DNA of 7,610 nt from Cellvibrionales bacterium UBA3090 (GTDB lineage Bacteria > Pseudomonadota > Gammaproteobacteria > Pseudomonadales > Porticoccaceae), in assembly GCA_002367235.1 (NCBI GenBank), contig DFBC01000061.1:1-7610 (forward strand), in the 5' to 3' direction. Made by a program: the position numbers and the translations under genes. This document shows, in pieces, positions 1 to 7,380 of this stretch. The notes beneath the pieces were generated by a model. The model was not told where the DNA came from. It saw nothing but the letters and a program-made list of their open reading frames with translations, and ran no database searches. Each line of letters begins with the position of its first letter. Positions within the stretch are counted from its first letter, which is position 1.

Positions 1-1281
1 GCAGGGCTTTCTGCCGTGGCGACTAACAATAGCGGCTTCATGTTTATCGGCATGATCGGGCTTACCTATGCGACAGGTCTGTCCTCTATTTGGCTCATGG
101 TGGGCTGGATTGTGGGTGATCTGATGGCGTCATTCACGACCTTGAAACCGCTGCATGCCGCCTCGCGTTCGAATAAGGTGCACTCCTACGGCGGGCTGTT
201 GGCACACTGGCATGGTGACGATAATCATGCGCTACGTCGTTTGGTGGGTTTACTCACGCTTTTTTTTCTCACGCTCTATGCGGCAGCCCAGTTTAAGGCT
301 GGTAGCAAAGCAACTTCGGTGCTCTTGGAATGGGATCCGACATGGGGCATCTTGATCAGTGCCGGTATTGTCCTGCTATACAGCGCAGCAGGAGGGCTGC
401 GTGCCTCGATCTGGACCGATGCTGCCCAATCATTTGTAATGCTACTTGGCATGGTGGTGTTGATTTTCGGAGGCATTGAACTCGCGGGCGGATGGGCATT
501 GGCCCTGGAAAAGATGGGCTCTGTTGAGGCTCATTTTCTCGGCTGGTTTCCCGATACTCATCTGATTGGCATTGTGCTGTTTATTCTGGGTTGGCTGTTC
601 GGTGGCATTGCAGTTGTCGGTCAGCCCCATATTGTCGTTCGCTTTATCTGTTTGGATGATGCGGCACAAATTAATCGTATGCGATTCTACTACTATGGCT
701 GGTTCACGTTGTTTTACGCTGCAACCATAGTGGTTGGCTTGCTAAGCCGTATTACCTTCCCGGAGAGTGCCAGCTTTGATCCGGAACGCGCCCTGCCGAC
801 CATGGCGCAATTGGTATTGCCAGACATATTGGCGGGAATGGTGCTGGCTGCACTATTTGCGGCGACGCTGTCGACGGCCGACTCTCTGGTTCTTTCATGC
901 TCGGCTGCCGTCACCCGCGATTTTGTTCAGCACCCGGGAAAGATGCACTCACTATGGGTTGCCAAGTTAACCACTGCAACTGTGGTTGGTGTCGCAGTTT
1001 TTATTGCGTTGACTGGTGCTGAATCGGTATTCGCTTTGGTGCTAGACGCTTGGGGGTTGCTGGGTTCAGCATTTGCGCCATTGGTGTTTCTGCATGCCTT
1101 TGGTAAACGTATCCCACAGTCGATCTCCATCACTATGATCATTGTTGGTGTCGCCGTGTTTTTGCTATGGCAGCAGATGGCTTGGAGTGAGGCAATTTAT
1201 AGCGTTGCTCCCGGCATCATTGCAGGTTTTTCAATTTATGCTTTGCTGAAGATGGCCGGTCTTTCAAGGCCGGTAGATTAA
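1..1281 (+). CDS. Sodium:solute symporter, PutP-like (SSS family), 5'-truncated by window edge
   Basis: This is an inner-membrane Na+-coupled uptake carrier with a LeuT-type fold. The reading frame is open to base 1, so the GTG at 16 is not a credible start. By comparison with E. coli PutP (about 500 residues), roughly 50 N-terminal residues lie outside the window. The visible part is about 426 residues, almost entirely hydrophobic helices. Seen (numbering from the codon at 16): a first helix matching the PutP SAGASDMSGW region, here SAVATNNSGF; TDAAQ at 134-138; GQPHIVVRF at 202-210, very close to PutP; and LSTADS at 285-290, where the Ser-Thr pair matches the Na2 sodium-site residues of PutP. 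The position of PutP Asp55 appears to be Asn here, so the ion-coupling or substrate details may differ from true proline carriers. Proline is only one possible substrate. It converges on the DUF6629 gene. Family is certain, substrate is not. Confidence 0.9.
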   Translation, partial: AGLSAVATNNSGFMFIGMIGLTYATGLSSIWLMVGWIVGDLMASFTTLKPLHAASRSNKVHSYGGLLAHWHGDDNHALRRLVGLLTLFFLTLYAAAQFKAGSKATSVLLEWDPTWGILISAGIVLLYSAAGGLRASIWTDAAQSFVMLLGMVVLIFGGIELAGGWALALEKMGSVEAHFLGWFPDTHLIGIVLFILGWLFGGIAVVGQPHIVVRFICLDDAAQINRMRFYYYGWFTLFYAATIVVGLLSRITFPESASFDPERALPTMAQLVLPDILAGMVLAALFAATLSTADSLVLSCSAAVTRDFVQHPGKMHSLWVAKLTTATVVGVAVFIALTGAESVFALVLDAWGLLGSAFAPLVFLHAFGKRIPQSISITMIIVGVAVFLLWQQMAWSEAIYSVAPGIIAGFSIYALLKMAGLSRPVD

Positions 1282-1285
1282 TAGT

Positions 1286-1327
1286 ATTAGGGGATGAACT
1301 TCGGGGAATCCCGCGGCTAATCGGGAT
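1286..1327 (+). other. Two mutually exclusive short hairpins after the symporter stop
   Basis: ATTAG-GGGAT (1286-1295) can pair with ATCCC (1308-1312) plus CTAAT (1317-1321), leaving a 4-nt bulge. Alternatively ATCCCG (1308-1313) pairs with CGGGAT (1322-1327) over an 8-nt loop. Both use the ATCCC segment, so only one can form at a time. They start 5 nt after the symporter stop codon. No T-run follows either stem, so this is not a standard intrinsic terminator. It may stabilise the 3' end of the mRNA, or it may be chance. Confidence 0.25.
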
Positions 1328-1368
1328 GGTTACGTTGGTAGCAGAACGAGAATATAGGGGACGACAAA

Positions 1369-1446
1369 ATGGCTGTAACATCTTCAGGCAACAACGTAAT
1401 GGAATTGGCTGGTGTTTTATGCCCGGTATCTGCACAGTTCTATTAA
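1369..1446 (+). CDS. Doubtful 25-codon ORF with a good Shine-Dalgarno
   Basis: An ATG at 1369 is preceded by AGGGGA (1356-1361) with a 7-nt spacer, which is better than the ribosome sites of the larger genes here. It reads 25 codons to TAA and includes the stretch MELAGVLCPV. Reading on in the +1 frame would stay open to 1519, so it could be a frameshifted relic of a slightly longer gene. I do not recognise a family. The LAGVLCP stretch is only faintly like the Cys-Pro motif of TusA-type proteins and should not be taken as homology. It lies between two convergent genes. Chance is quite possible. Confidence 0.15.
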   Translation: MAVTSSGNNVMELAGVLCPVSAQFY

Positions 1447-1500
1447 GGCAAATACCGTCGACCTGCCAAAGGCTTGTGCAGCTGATTTACGGCCGTGTTA

Positions 1501-2169
1501 TCAAACATTGTTAGTTTGAGGGTTAGCGGTCATAACGTAGTAAATGTATAAGGAAGCTAACGCTGCGAAGTAGCACCAGACCGAAATAAAAGCAAAATAG
1601 AAAAACATTATTGTCAAAATTGCCGAGAGCAAAATGAGTGCTCCAAAAATTCTATAATGCCGATCCGATGAGAGCATCAACGGCACTAAAACTACCAGCA
1701 TATATCCGGCAGTGACAACAGGCCGAGATAGATAATCGTCGTAGATCAACGTCGTTTGGTAAACAATCGAATGATTGGCTATTAAAACGGTCAACCAGTC
1801 AGAATAAAGTAGAAAGGGTATAAACATTGTGGCACCAAAGACCGCGCCGACTCCAGAGGTTAGCAAAAATAATATTTTTCGTTGATGGACGGGTTCGGTC
1901 AGGTGGCATGAGAAGGGAACCCAGACTAACCAGATAAAGTGTGAAAAAAACAGAAACCCCAGTGCAGATAATCGTAAATTTCTGCTGTCATCAGTACCGA
2001 GAGCCCACCACACACTCCCCTCTATGGCTTGTTGTATACCAAACATCAAAGGTAAAAGTGCAAACATCCAATAGGATTTATTGATGGGAGTGGTTTTTTT
2101 TAAACATAACAGGCCGCCTGTTACCAGAATGGCAGCGCTTGAAAAGCTGGCCGTAGTTGAAAAACACAT
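1501..2169 (-). CDS. DUF6629-type polytopic membrane protein, function unknown
   Basis: The 222-residue product begins MCFSTTASF. This matches the MCFSATASF start characteristic of the DUF6629 family, which fixes the start codon at 2169. About seven hydrophobic segments are visible (roughly residues 5-24, 33-52, 65-86, 98-121, 150-167, 172-193 and 195-212). Other family-like motifs are GIQQAIEG at 44-51 and the aromatic FFSHFIWLVWVPF stretch at 74-86. Cys2 near the N-terminus is not in a lipobox context. No catalytic domain is recognisable and the biochemical role of the family is not known to me. The gene stands alone, convergent with the symporter and divergent from the c-di-GMP protein, so its neighbours give no functional clue. 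Family assignment is by motif recall and fairly secure; function is unknown. Confidence 0.82.
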   Translation of the reverse strand: MCFSTTASFSSAAILVTGGLLCLKKTTPINKSYWMFALLPLMFGIQQAIEGSVWWALGTDDSRNLRLSALGFLFFSHFIWLVWVPFSCHLTEPVHQRKILFLLTSGVGAVFGATMFIPFLLYSDWLTVLIANHSIVYQTTLIYDDYLSRPVVTAGYMLVVLVPLMLSSDRHYRIFGALILLSAILTIMFFYFAFISVWCYFAALASLYIYYVMTANPQTNNV

Positions 2170-2181
2170 TAATATTGATGG

Positions 2182-2207
2182 CCTTACCCTATGTCAGTTT
2201 TATTATA
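2182..2207 (-). promoter_or_regulatory. Candidate -10 element and ribosome-binding site for the DUF6629 gene
   Basis: On the minus strand a perfect TATAAT lies at 2207-2202. A purine-rich GGGTAAGG follows at 2189-2182, ending 12 nt before the ATG at 2169. A transcript starting near 2195 would have a short leader of about 25 nt. No convincing -35 is seen 16-18 nt upstream of the -10, so the promoter is weak, needs an activator, or is misassigned. Confidence 0.35.
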
Positions 2208-2344
2208 GAAGGGATGGTTCAGAATAATACTAATAAATTATGTGTTGATAGTTGGCGTGCTTAACGATGAAAAGATAAACCGTTATGCTTTAATTCTTTG
2301 TGGCAATCAGTTGCACGTGTTCTATATTTTCTAGCTAGAGTGTT

Positions 2345-2357
2345 CAGCCTTTGGCTG
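2345..2357. repeat. Small perfect hairpin CAGCC-ttt-GGCTG
   Basis: A 5-bp perfect stem with a 3-nt loop lies in the leader region of the c-di-GMP gene, about 80 nt before its start. No T-run follows. It could be a protein site or a leader hairpin. By its size it could also be chance. Confidence 0.2.
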
Positions 2358-2414
2358 GTATCAATATGGCCTAGGCACTCCATAGGAATTGTGTTCACGG
2401 ATCAATTTACCTTT

Positions 2415-2434
2415 ATGGCTGAAAATGGCTGAAA
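2415..2434 (+). repeat. Tandem 10-bp repeat ATGGCTGAAA x2 at the translation start
   Basis: Two exact head-to-tail copies of ATGGCTGAAA end 3 nt before the ATG at 2438 and occupy the place where a Shine-Dalgarno should be. Each copy carries an ATG that is out of frame with the gene. The first opens a 5-codon ORF (MAENG, stop at 2430-2432). No AGGAGG-like sequence is present, so initiation at 2438 appears weak or depends on this unusual leader. Confidence 0.6.
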
Positions 2435-2437
2435 ACC

Positions 2438-5400
2438 ATGAGCAACCAAATTATAAGAACACTTTATATACAAAGCTGGCTGCTACCGGTGTTAGCACTG
2501 GCGTTTGGGTTGTTCTTAACCTACGTTTTGCAGCAGGCAGCCTATAACGCTGCGTACAATCTTCAGCAAGAAAATTTCGATTCTAAATCGCGGCTTATCA
2601 AGCTACACATTGAGCAACGGCTGATAGCCTATGCAAATCTTCTGCGCGGTGGCAGAGGTTTGTTCGAATCACCGGAACGTGTTGGGCGAAATGAATTTCA
2701 AAGCTACGCAACCGCCATAAACCTGGAAAGTGAATTTCCTGGTGTTCAGGGACTTGGTTTTTCACTAATCATACCGCCGGAAATCAAGAGCAGGCATATA
2801 GCAGCCAACCGCAAGGAAGGCTTTCCTGATTACAGAATACACCCCGAGGGCCAACGGGACCTTTACACCTCTATCATCTATCTGGAACCCTTTACGCCGC
2901 GTAATCAACTCGCCTTTGGCTATGACATGTATTCAGAATCGGTACGGCGCGCAGCCATGGAACAGGCGCGGGATCTGAATGAAGTAATCATGTCGGGCAA
3001 GGTCACACTGGTGCAAGAAAACGAAGAGATCGTGCAGTCTGGATTTCTCATGTATGTTCCGGTGTACCGTGTCGGGCACCGACCTAAAACATTGATTGAC
3101 CGTCGTGCCAACATCATTGGCTGGGTCTATGCCCCGTTTCGCATGAATAATCTTATGAAAGGCATTATTGGTGAGCAATCTGGCAATATTGATTACATGA
3201 TTTATGACGGAGAAAACGCAACGCCAGAAACGCTGATGTATGACGATGATAACCATGCCCTCTTAAACAATTTTCGACACGACTCATTATTTAGTGCTAT
3301 CCAACAAATTAAGGGCATGGGGCATGTATGGACTATTCGTCTGCAATCGCTACCCCCTTTTGAGGCAAATATAGGCACCAGCCAAGTTGTAATAATACAA
3401 GTAAGCGGCATTGTGATGAGCCTGCTTCTTTCACTGCTACTCTGGCAATTGGCTGTCGGGCGGGAGCGAGCCAACAGGTTTGCACGGCGCATGACATCTA
3501 AGTTGCGCGATAGCAAAGCGACTCTCATAGAGTCTCAAAGAATTGCGAATCTCGGTAATTTTTCTATAGATATTCCTAATGGATCATGGACAAGCACTGA
3601 GGTGTTTAATGAGTTGTTCGGTATAGACGAAACTTTCGTGCGATCTATGGAAGGCTGGAAAAGCGTAATCCATCCAGAGTATCTAAACGTGTTGGGTGAT
3701 TACTTTAAGAAGAATGAAGTGCCTGGAACGCAAAAGAAGTTATTAAATCGGGAGTTTCGCATTATCCGTAATGATGATCAGGCCGAGCGCTGGGTACACG
3801 AAATAAGCCGACTGAAATACGATGATCAAGGGAATGCTGTCTCGGTACAGGGTACGGTTCAGGATATCACAGAGCGTAAGGTTATCGACCTGGCGTTGCA
3901 GGAAAGCGAGGAGAAGTATCGGCGGTTATTTGATCTCTCGGAAGACCCGATGTGGCTGATCTACGATAGCGTATTTGTTATGTGCAACCGAGCTGCAGCC
4001 GAAGCTATGGGCTATGAGTCAGTCGAAGAACTTATAAACATTTCTCCATCTGAGTGCTCGCCTGAATTTCAACCGAATGGGGAGCGGTCTGATGAAAAGG
4101 CCAGTGCCATGATGTCCGTTGCTATGCGAAGGGGATATCACCGCTTTGAATGGATCCACAAAAAGCAGAGTGGTGAAGAGTTCATCGTCGAGGTTAGCCT
4201 GACGCGTATACCATTCGATGGAGGCGAGGCCCTGTTCTGTATCTGGCGCGATATTACTGAGCGCAAGGGAATTGAGGCAGACTTAGTCAAACTCTCGCTC
4301 GCAGTTGAACAAAGTCACAGTGCAATTGTTATCACTGATCTCGATAGCCGTATCGAATATGTCAATGAAACATTTGTCCGAACAACGGGCTATAGCAAAG
4401 AAGAGGCCATCGGACAGAATCCGCGTATTCTACAGTCGGGCAAAACGTCCAAGACGACCTACCAACAGATATGGTCACATCTGGAAAAGGGTCAATCATG
4501 GAGTGGCGAGCTCATTAATCGGCGCAAGGATGGCAGTAATTTCACCGAATTGGCTACGATTTCCCCAGTCCGTGAGTCAAGTGGGAAGGTAACGAATTAC
4601 TTGGCTGTCAAACACGATATTACCGAGCAAAAACAAGCAGAAGAACGCATTGAGAAGCTAGCGAATTTCGACCATCTTACCGGCCTGCCTAATCGTATAA
4701 TGCTGAGAAGTCACTTTGAATATGCATCGGTTCTAGCGCGACGTAAAGGGCTACATTTGGCTGTGATGTTTCTTGACCTGGATCATTTCAAAAACATCAA
4801 CGACACCTTAGGACATAGTATAGGCGACTTACTACTTATTGAAATCGGAAGGATCCTCAAGAAATGTCTGCGAGAAGTGGATACCGTATCGCGTACGGGA
4901 GGAGATGAATTCATCCTGCTTCTACCTGAGACTGATGTAGAAGCGGCGACAACTGTTGTGCTCAAGCTGATGGAAGCAATTTCCAGTCCAATTTACATAA
5001 AGCAACACGAATTGATCGCTACGGCGTCCATTGGTATATCCATCTATCCGGACGATGGAGAAAGCTTCGAAGAGTTATCGCGGAATGCCGACGCCGCCAT
5101 GTATTGCGCCAAACAAGATGGGCGCAATAATTTCCGTTTCTTCACTCAAGAGATGCAGCAACAATCTACACGGGTCTTGGAATTGAGTCGTCTCTTGCAC
5201 CATGCTTTGGAGAACAATGAATTGTCGCTGCATTACCAACCTCAGATATCTATGCAAAACGGACAGATAGTGGGTGTGGAAGCATTACTGCGTTGGCAGC
5301 ATCCGGATCTGGGCATTATCTCGCCGGCAGAATTCATCCCCAGCGCCGAGAATAACGGGCTTATCATCCCGATCGGAGAATGGGTGATACGCACAGCAGT

Positions 5401-5980
5401 TAGGCAATTGAAGGATTGGATGGAGAATGGAATGCCTCCAATGATCATGGCCGTAAATATATCTGCAGTACAGTTCCGTCAGATGAACATTGCTGAAAGG
5501 ATTGTCGACATCCTTAATGAGGAGCAGTTGCCGCCTGAGTATCTGGAGCTAGAGTTGACCGAGGCGGTGGCTATGAGTCGTCCAGCAGAAGTGATCTCAG
5601 TGATGAACGAATTGCGCTCATATGGCATACGAATGTCTATTGACGATTTCGGCACCGGCTATTCGTCGTTAAGCTACCTTAAGAAGTTCAAAATATATAA
5701 GCTAAAGATAGACCAATCCTTTGTGCGAGACATTCAGTCTGATCAAGACGACGCGGCTATCATTACCGCCATCATTAATATGGCTCACAGTTTAGGTATC
5801 CAGACGATTGCTGAGGGGGTTGAGAATGCGGCGCAATACTCTCGTCTGCGATCAATGGGATGTGATGAGGTACAGGGCTATCATTTTAGTAAGCCGTTAC
5901 CTCCAGATCAATTTGAGAGGTTTGTTGTTCGGTATCTGTACAATGTAGGAAAGCAACCACACGTCGAAGAAAAGTATTAA
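2438..5980 (+). CDS. CHASE-PAS-PAS-PAS-GGDEF-EAL membrane sensor, c-di-GMP cyclase/phosphodiesterase
   Basis: This 1180-residue inner-membrane signalling protein links an extracellular cue to c-di-GMP turnover. Order seen: TM1 about 12-32; periplasmic CHASE domain about 75-300; TM2 about 316-338; three PAS domains with PAC ends near 480, 610 and 733; GGDEF about 737-905; EAL about 915-1165. The cyclase motif GGDEF (821-825) is intact, and RxxD (Arg812, Asp815), the product-inhibition I-site, sits at the usual 5-residue spacing. The EAL side keeps EAL (948-950), Asn1007, ELTE (1039-1042), DDFGTG (1069-1074), KID (1090-1092), AEGVE (1125-1129) and Gln1146. From family knowledge both activities are possible; which dominates cannot be told. 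The third PAS has GQNPRILQSG where LOV domains have a reactive Cys, so a flavin-Cys photocycle is unlikely. The CHASE ligand is unknown. The start is the only in-frame ATG after the stop at 2420, though its ribosome site is poor. It is monocistronic by layout. Confidence 0.96.
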   Translation: MSNQIIRTLYIQSWLLPVLALAFGLFLTYVLQQAAYNAAYNLQQENFDSKSRLIKLHIEQRLIAYANLLRGGRGLFESPERVGRNEFQSYATAINLESEFPGVQGLGFSLIIPPEIKSRHIAANRKEGFPDYRIHPEGQRDLYTSIIYLEPFTPRNQLAFGYDMYSESVRRAAMEQARDLNEVIMSGKVTLVQENEEIVQSGFLMYVPVYRVGHRPKTLIDRRANIIGWVYAPFRMNNLMKGIIGEQSGNIDYMIYDGENATPETLMYDDDNHALLNNFRHDSLFSAIQQIKGMGHVWTIRLQSLPPFEANIGTSQVVIIQVSGIVMSLLLSLLLWQLAVGRERANRFARRMTSKLRDSKATLIESQRIANLGNFSIDIPNGSWTSTEVFNELFGIDETFVRSMEGWKSVIHPEYLNVLGDYFKKNEVPGTQKKLLNREFRIIRNDDQAERWVHEISRLKYDDQGNAVSVQGTVQDITERKVIDLALQESEEKYRRLFDLSEDPMWLIYDSVFVMCNRAAAEAMGYESVEELINISPSECSPEFQPNGERSDEKASAMMSVAMRRGYHRFEWIHKKQSGEEFIVEVSLTRIPFDGGEALFCIWRDITERKGIEADLVKLSLAVEQSHSAIVITDLDSRIEYVNETFVRTTGYSKEEAIGQNPRILQSGKTSKTTYQQIWSHLEKGQSWSGELINRRKDGSNFTELATISPVRESSGKVTNYLAVKHDITEQKQAEERIEKLANFDHLTGLPNRIMLRSHFEYASVLARRKGLHLAVMFLDLDHFKNINDTLGHSIGDLLLIEIGRILKKCLREVDTVSRTGGDEFILLLPETDVEAATTVVLKLMEAISSPIYIKQHELIATASIGISIYPDDGESFEELSRNADAAMYCAKQDGRNNFRFFTQEMQQQSTRVLELSRLLHHALENNELSLHYQPQISMQNGQIVGVEALLRWQHPDLGIISPAEFIPSAENNGLIIPIGEWVIRTAVRQLKDWMENGMPPMIMAVNISAVQFRQMNIAERIVDILNEEQLPPEYLELELTEAVAMSRPAEVISVMNELRSYGIRMSIDDFGTGYSSLSYLKKFKIYKLKIDQSFVRDIQSDQDDAAIITAIINMAHSLGIQTIAEGVENAAQYSRLRSMGCDEVQGYHFSKPLPPDQFERFVVRYLYNVGKQPHVEEKY

Positions 5981-6297
5981 ACGTTTCTAGACATCGTAGT
6001 GTCGGGGGTTGCGACTAATAACTTTTGGTACTGTTTATATCAGGTTGTTGCTTACTCTTGGGTCTGTCGCGAGTAAGTTATAGCCTTGTAATGCGTGGCT
6101 ACTTCAGCATCAACCCAGTGTGATTTAATATCTAGACGTTATGTTATAGCTCAGTCTTGCTCTTGCTTTAAGTTGAGTGAGGGGTTGTAAAGCATGATTT
6201 ATGACAAGGGTATAGATTTAAGTTGTGGCCACGTCTGTATGCCCTAGTCGCTCAAGAATCGTTCGAGTGCTGTCGATAATTGTACTGAGAGCGCAGA
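5981..6297. other. Noncoding gap between c-di-GMP gene and intI
   Basis: This 317-bp stretch separates two genes whose 3' ends face each other. I find no credible ORF, no tRNA, no clear intrinsic terminator with a T-run, and no attC-like pair of RYYYAAC and GTTRRRY cores. What is present: a 7-bp inverted repeat at 6051-6077, and a 9-bp direct repeat TTTAAGTTG at 6167-6175 and 6217-6225. Confidence 0.6.
6051..6077. repeat. Inverted repeat CTTACTC / GAGTAAG
   Basis: Perfect 7-bp arms at 6051-6057 and 6071-6077 are separated by 13 nt. It lies between convergent genes, where a bidirectional terminator would be expected, but neither strand has a T-run after the stem. It may be a weak terminator, an mRNA-stabilising stem or a binding site. 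Confidence 0.35.
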
Positions 6298-7287
6298 TCA
6301 GGGTAGTCGATCAACCGGACTGAGAACGCCTTTGCCGCCGCGATTCACCACATGCGTATAGATCTCTGTGGTAGAGATGTCCGAATGCCCAAGCAATTCC
6401 TGGATCGTGCGCAAATCGTAGCCAGATTCCAGTAAATGGGTAGCGAAGCTGTGTCGAAAGCTATGCGCTCTTGCGGGCTTGTTAATTCCCGCAGCACGTA
6501 CGGCCCTGCGTATGTGTTTGGTTAACGCTGTGGGGTGTAAATGATGACGCCTAAGCTCACCCGAGCGTGGGTCACGTCCAATCTTGCTTGCCGGAAACAA
6601 ATACTGCCAGGCAGTGTCTTTTGCCGCACTGGGATATTTTCTCGACAAAGCATCAGGGAGATAAACTTCACCGTATCCATCGGAAATATCTTCTGCATGA
6701 AGTTGTTGCACTTTGGTTATCTGAAGCTTCAAGTTTGGTATCAACCGTTGAGGAAGCATAGTGGACCTATCTTTATCACCCTTACCGCTTCGAACAATGA
6801 TATTGGAACTCCCAAAATCCACATCTTTAATCCTCAGCGATAACAATTCCGCGCTTCTTAGCCCTGAGCCGTAAAGCAGTTCAATCATCAGTTTGGGTGT
6901 CCCCTTCAGTTGATTAATAATCGCAGTAATTTCGTCCCTGCTGTAGACAACAGGTAATCGTCGGTGAACGTTGGCTGGTTGGAATTCGAGGAGGGCAATA
7001 TCCAACCCCATGAAGCGCTTATAGAGGTATACCAGCGCATTTAAAGCGATTCGTTGGGTGCCTGCTGAGCATGACATGTTTACAGCCAGGTGGCTGAGAA
7101 ACTGCTCAATAGCGGCCTCACTTAACTCTTTGGGGTGGCGCTTACCATGAAAATAGATATAACGCTTAATCCAATAAATATAGGTTTGCTCAGTGCGATA
7201 CGATAATCCGGCCTGACGGATGCTGAGTCGTAACTGGTCAAGAAACTTAACAGGCTTTTCCGGAATTGCGTGTCTAATATCATCCAT
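6298..7287 (-). CDS. intI: Integron integrase (IntI), tyrosine recombinase
   Basis: It catalyses site-specific recombination between attI and folded single-stranded attC sites, inserting and excising gene cassettes. With the start at 7287 it is 329 residues, close to IntI1 (337). The N-terminal SAM-like DNA-binding region (FLDQLRLSIR, SYRTEQTYIYWI, FHGKRHP) is followed by the catalytic domain. All expected residues are present: Arg144 in GSGLRSAEL, Lys169 in GKGDKDR, His275-x-x-Arg278 in HSFRHSFATH, His301 in LGHSD and Tyr310 in IYTHV, each two positions below IntI1. The IntI-specific insertion is intact at about 213-250 (LSRKYP, WQYLFP, DPRSG, RRHH), which separates it from XerC/D and phage integrases. 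ATG 7287 is chosen over the upstream GTG at 7365 because AGGG (7299-7296) sits 8 nt before it, family alignment begins just after it, and the GTG lies upstream of the likely promoter. Apparently full length and functional; class not assignable to the clinical 1-3. Confidence 0.95.
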   Translation of the reverse strand: MDDIRHAIPEKPVKFLDQLRLSIRQAGLSYRTEQTYIYWIKRYIYFHGKRHPKELSEAAIEQFLSHLAVNMSCSAGTQRIALNALVYLYKRFMGLDIALLEFQPANVHRRLPVVYSRDEITAIINQLKGTPKLMIELLYGSGLRSAELLSLRIKDVDFGSSNIIVRSGKGDKDRSTMLPQRLIPNLKLQITKVQQLHAEDISDGYGEVYLPDALSRKYPSAAKDTAWQYLFPASKIGRDPRSGELRRHHLHPTALTKHIRRAVRAAGINKPARAHSFRHSFATHLLESGYDLRTIQELLGHSDISTTEIYTHVVNRGGKGVLSPVDRLP

Positions 7288-7301
7288 GATTTCAACCCTG
7301 A

Positions 7302-7321
7302 TACTGTATCCATAAACAGTA
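7302..7321. promoter_or_regulatory. LexA (SOS) box at the intI promoter
   Basis: TACTGTATCCATAAACAGTA has the CTG-N10-CAG form (CTG 7304-7306, CAG 7317-7319). It matches 17 of 20 positions of the E. coli consensus, including both TACTGTAT-side and ACAGTA arms. It covers the likely -10 and transcription start of intI and ends 14 nt from the start codon. LexA repression of intI is established for class 1 and Vibrio integrons, so SOS induction of this integrase is expected. Confidence 0.85.
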
Positions 7322-7344
7322 TAAGATGAAGGCAAGCCTGTCAA
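7316..7344 (-). promoter_or_regulatory. Probable sigma70 promoter of intI
   Basis: On the minus strand a perfect TTGACA (7344-7339) is followed by TATACT (7323-7318) after 15 nt, or by TACTGT (7321-7316) after the optimal 17 nt. Either -10 lies inside the LexA box. The transcript would start near 7310 and reach the ATG at 7287 after about 20 nt, with AGGG in between. The short spacer or poor -10 suggests modest strength. Confidence 0.6.
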
Positions 7345-7353
7345 ATTCCCTTT

Positions 7354-7378
7354 TTCAGAAGCCACAGGCTTTATAACA
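7354..7378 (+). repeat. Left arm of a 25-bp inverted repeat
   Basis: This arm matches the reverse complement of 7576-7600 at 22 of 25 positions, including 13 contiguous bases AGGCTTTATAACA (7366-7378). It also folds on itself as AAGCC-aca-GGCTT (7359-7371). It begins 10 nt upstream of the intI -35. It could be a terminal repeat of a small non-autonomous element, an integrase-binding arm, or one of a pair of terminator-like stems. Confidence 0.7.
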
Positions 7379-7380
7379 TC

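Noticed and set aside
16..18. GTG as the start of the symporter
   Set aside because: The frame is open to base 1 with family-like residues before it, and about 50 N-terminal residues are missing, so the gene simply enters from the left.
1326..1514. 62-codon plus-strand ORF between the convergent genes
   Set aside because: No ribosome site, no recognisable motif, and it runs into the 3' end of the convergent DUF6629 gene. A shorter ORF in another frame there has better signals.
2301..2315. Sigma54 -24/-12 promoter (TGGCA...TTGCA) before the c-di-GMP gene
   Set aside because: The motifs fit, but the GG-to-GC spacing is 9 nt instead of the strictly required 10.
2933..3256. Minus-strand ORFs opposite the c-di-GMP gene (also 3202-3528)
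   Set aside because: They lie wholly within a well-supported coding gene and have no domain-like composition; antisense shadows.
6001..6016. GTCG...CGAC stem after the c-di-GMP gene as a terminator
   Set aside because: Only 4 bp of stem and no T-run.
5981..6297. attC site downstream of intI (inverted-integrase layout)
   Set aside because: GTTGAGT at 6172-6178 fits GTTRRRY, but no matching RYYYAAC partner or paired inner L boxes are found. The TATAAC bases on the minus strand near 6147 also lack a right half.
6541..6843. Plus-strand ORF opposite intI
   Set aside because: Shadow of the intI frame, with no ribosome site or recognisable motif.
7288..7365. GTG at 7365 as the intI start, giving a 355-residue protein
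   Set aside because: The 26 extra residues are not like IntI N-termini, the GTG lies upstream of the likely promoter and LexA box, and the ATG at 7287 has a well-spaced AGGG.
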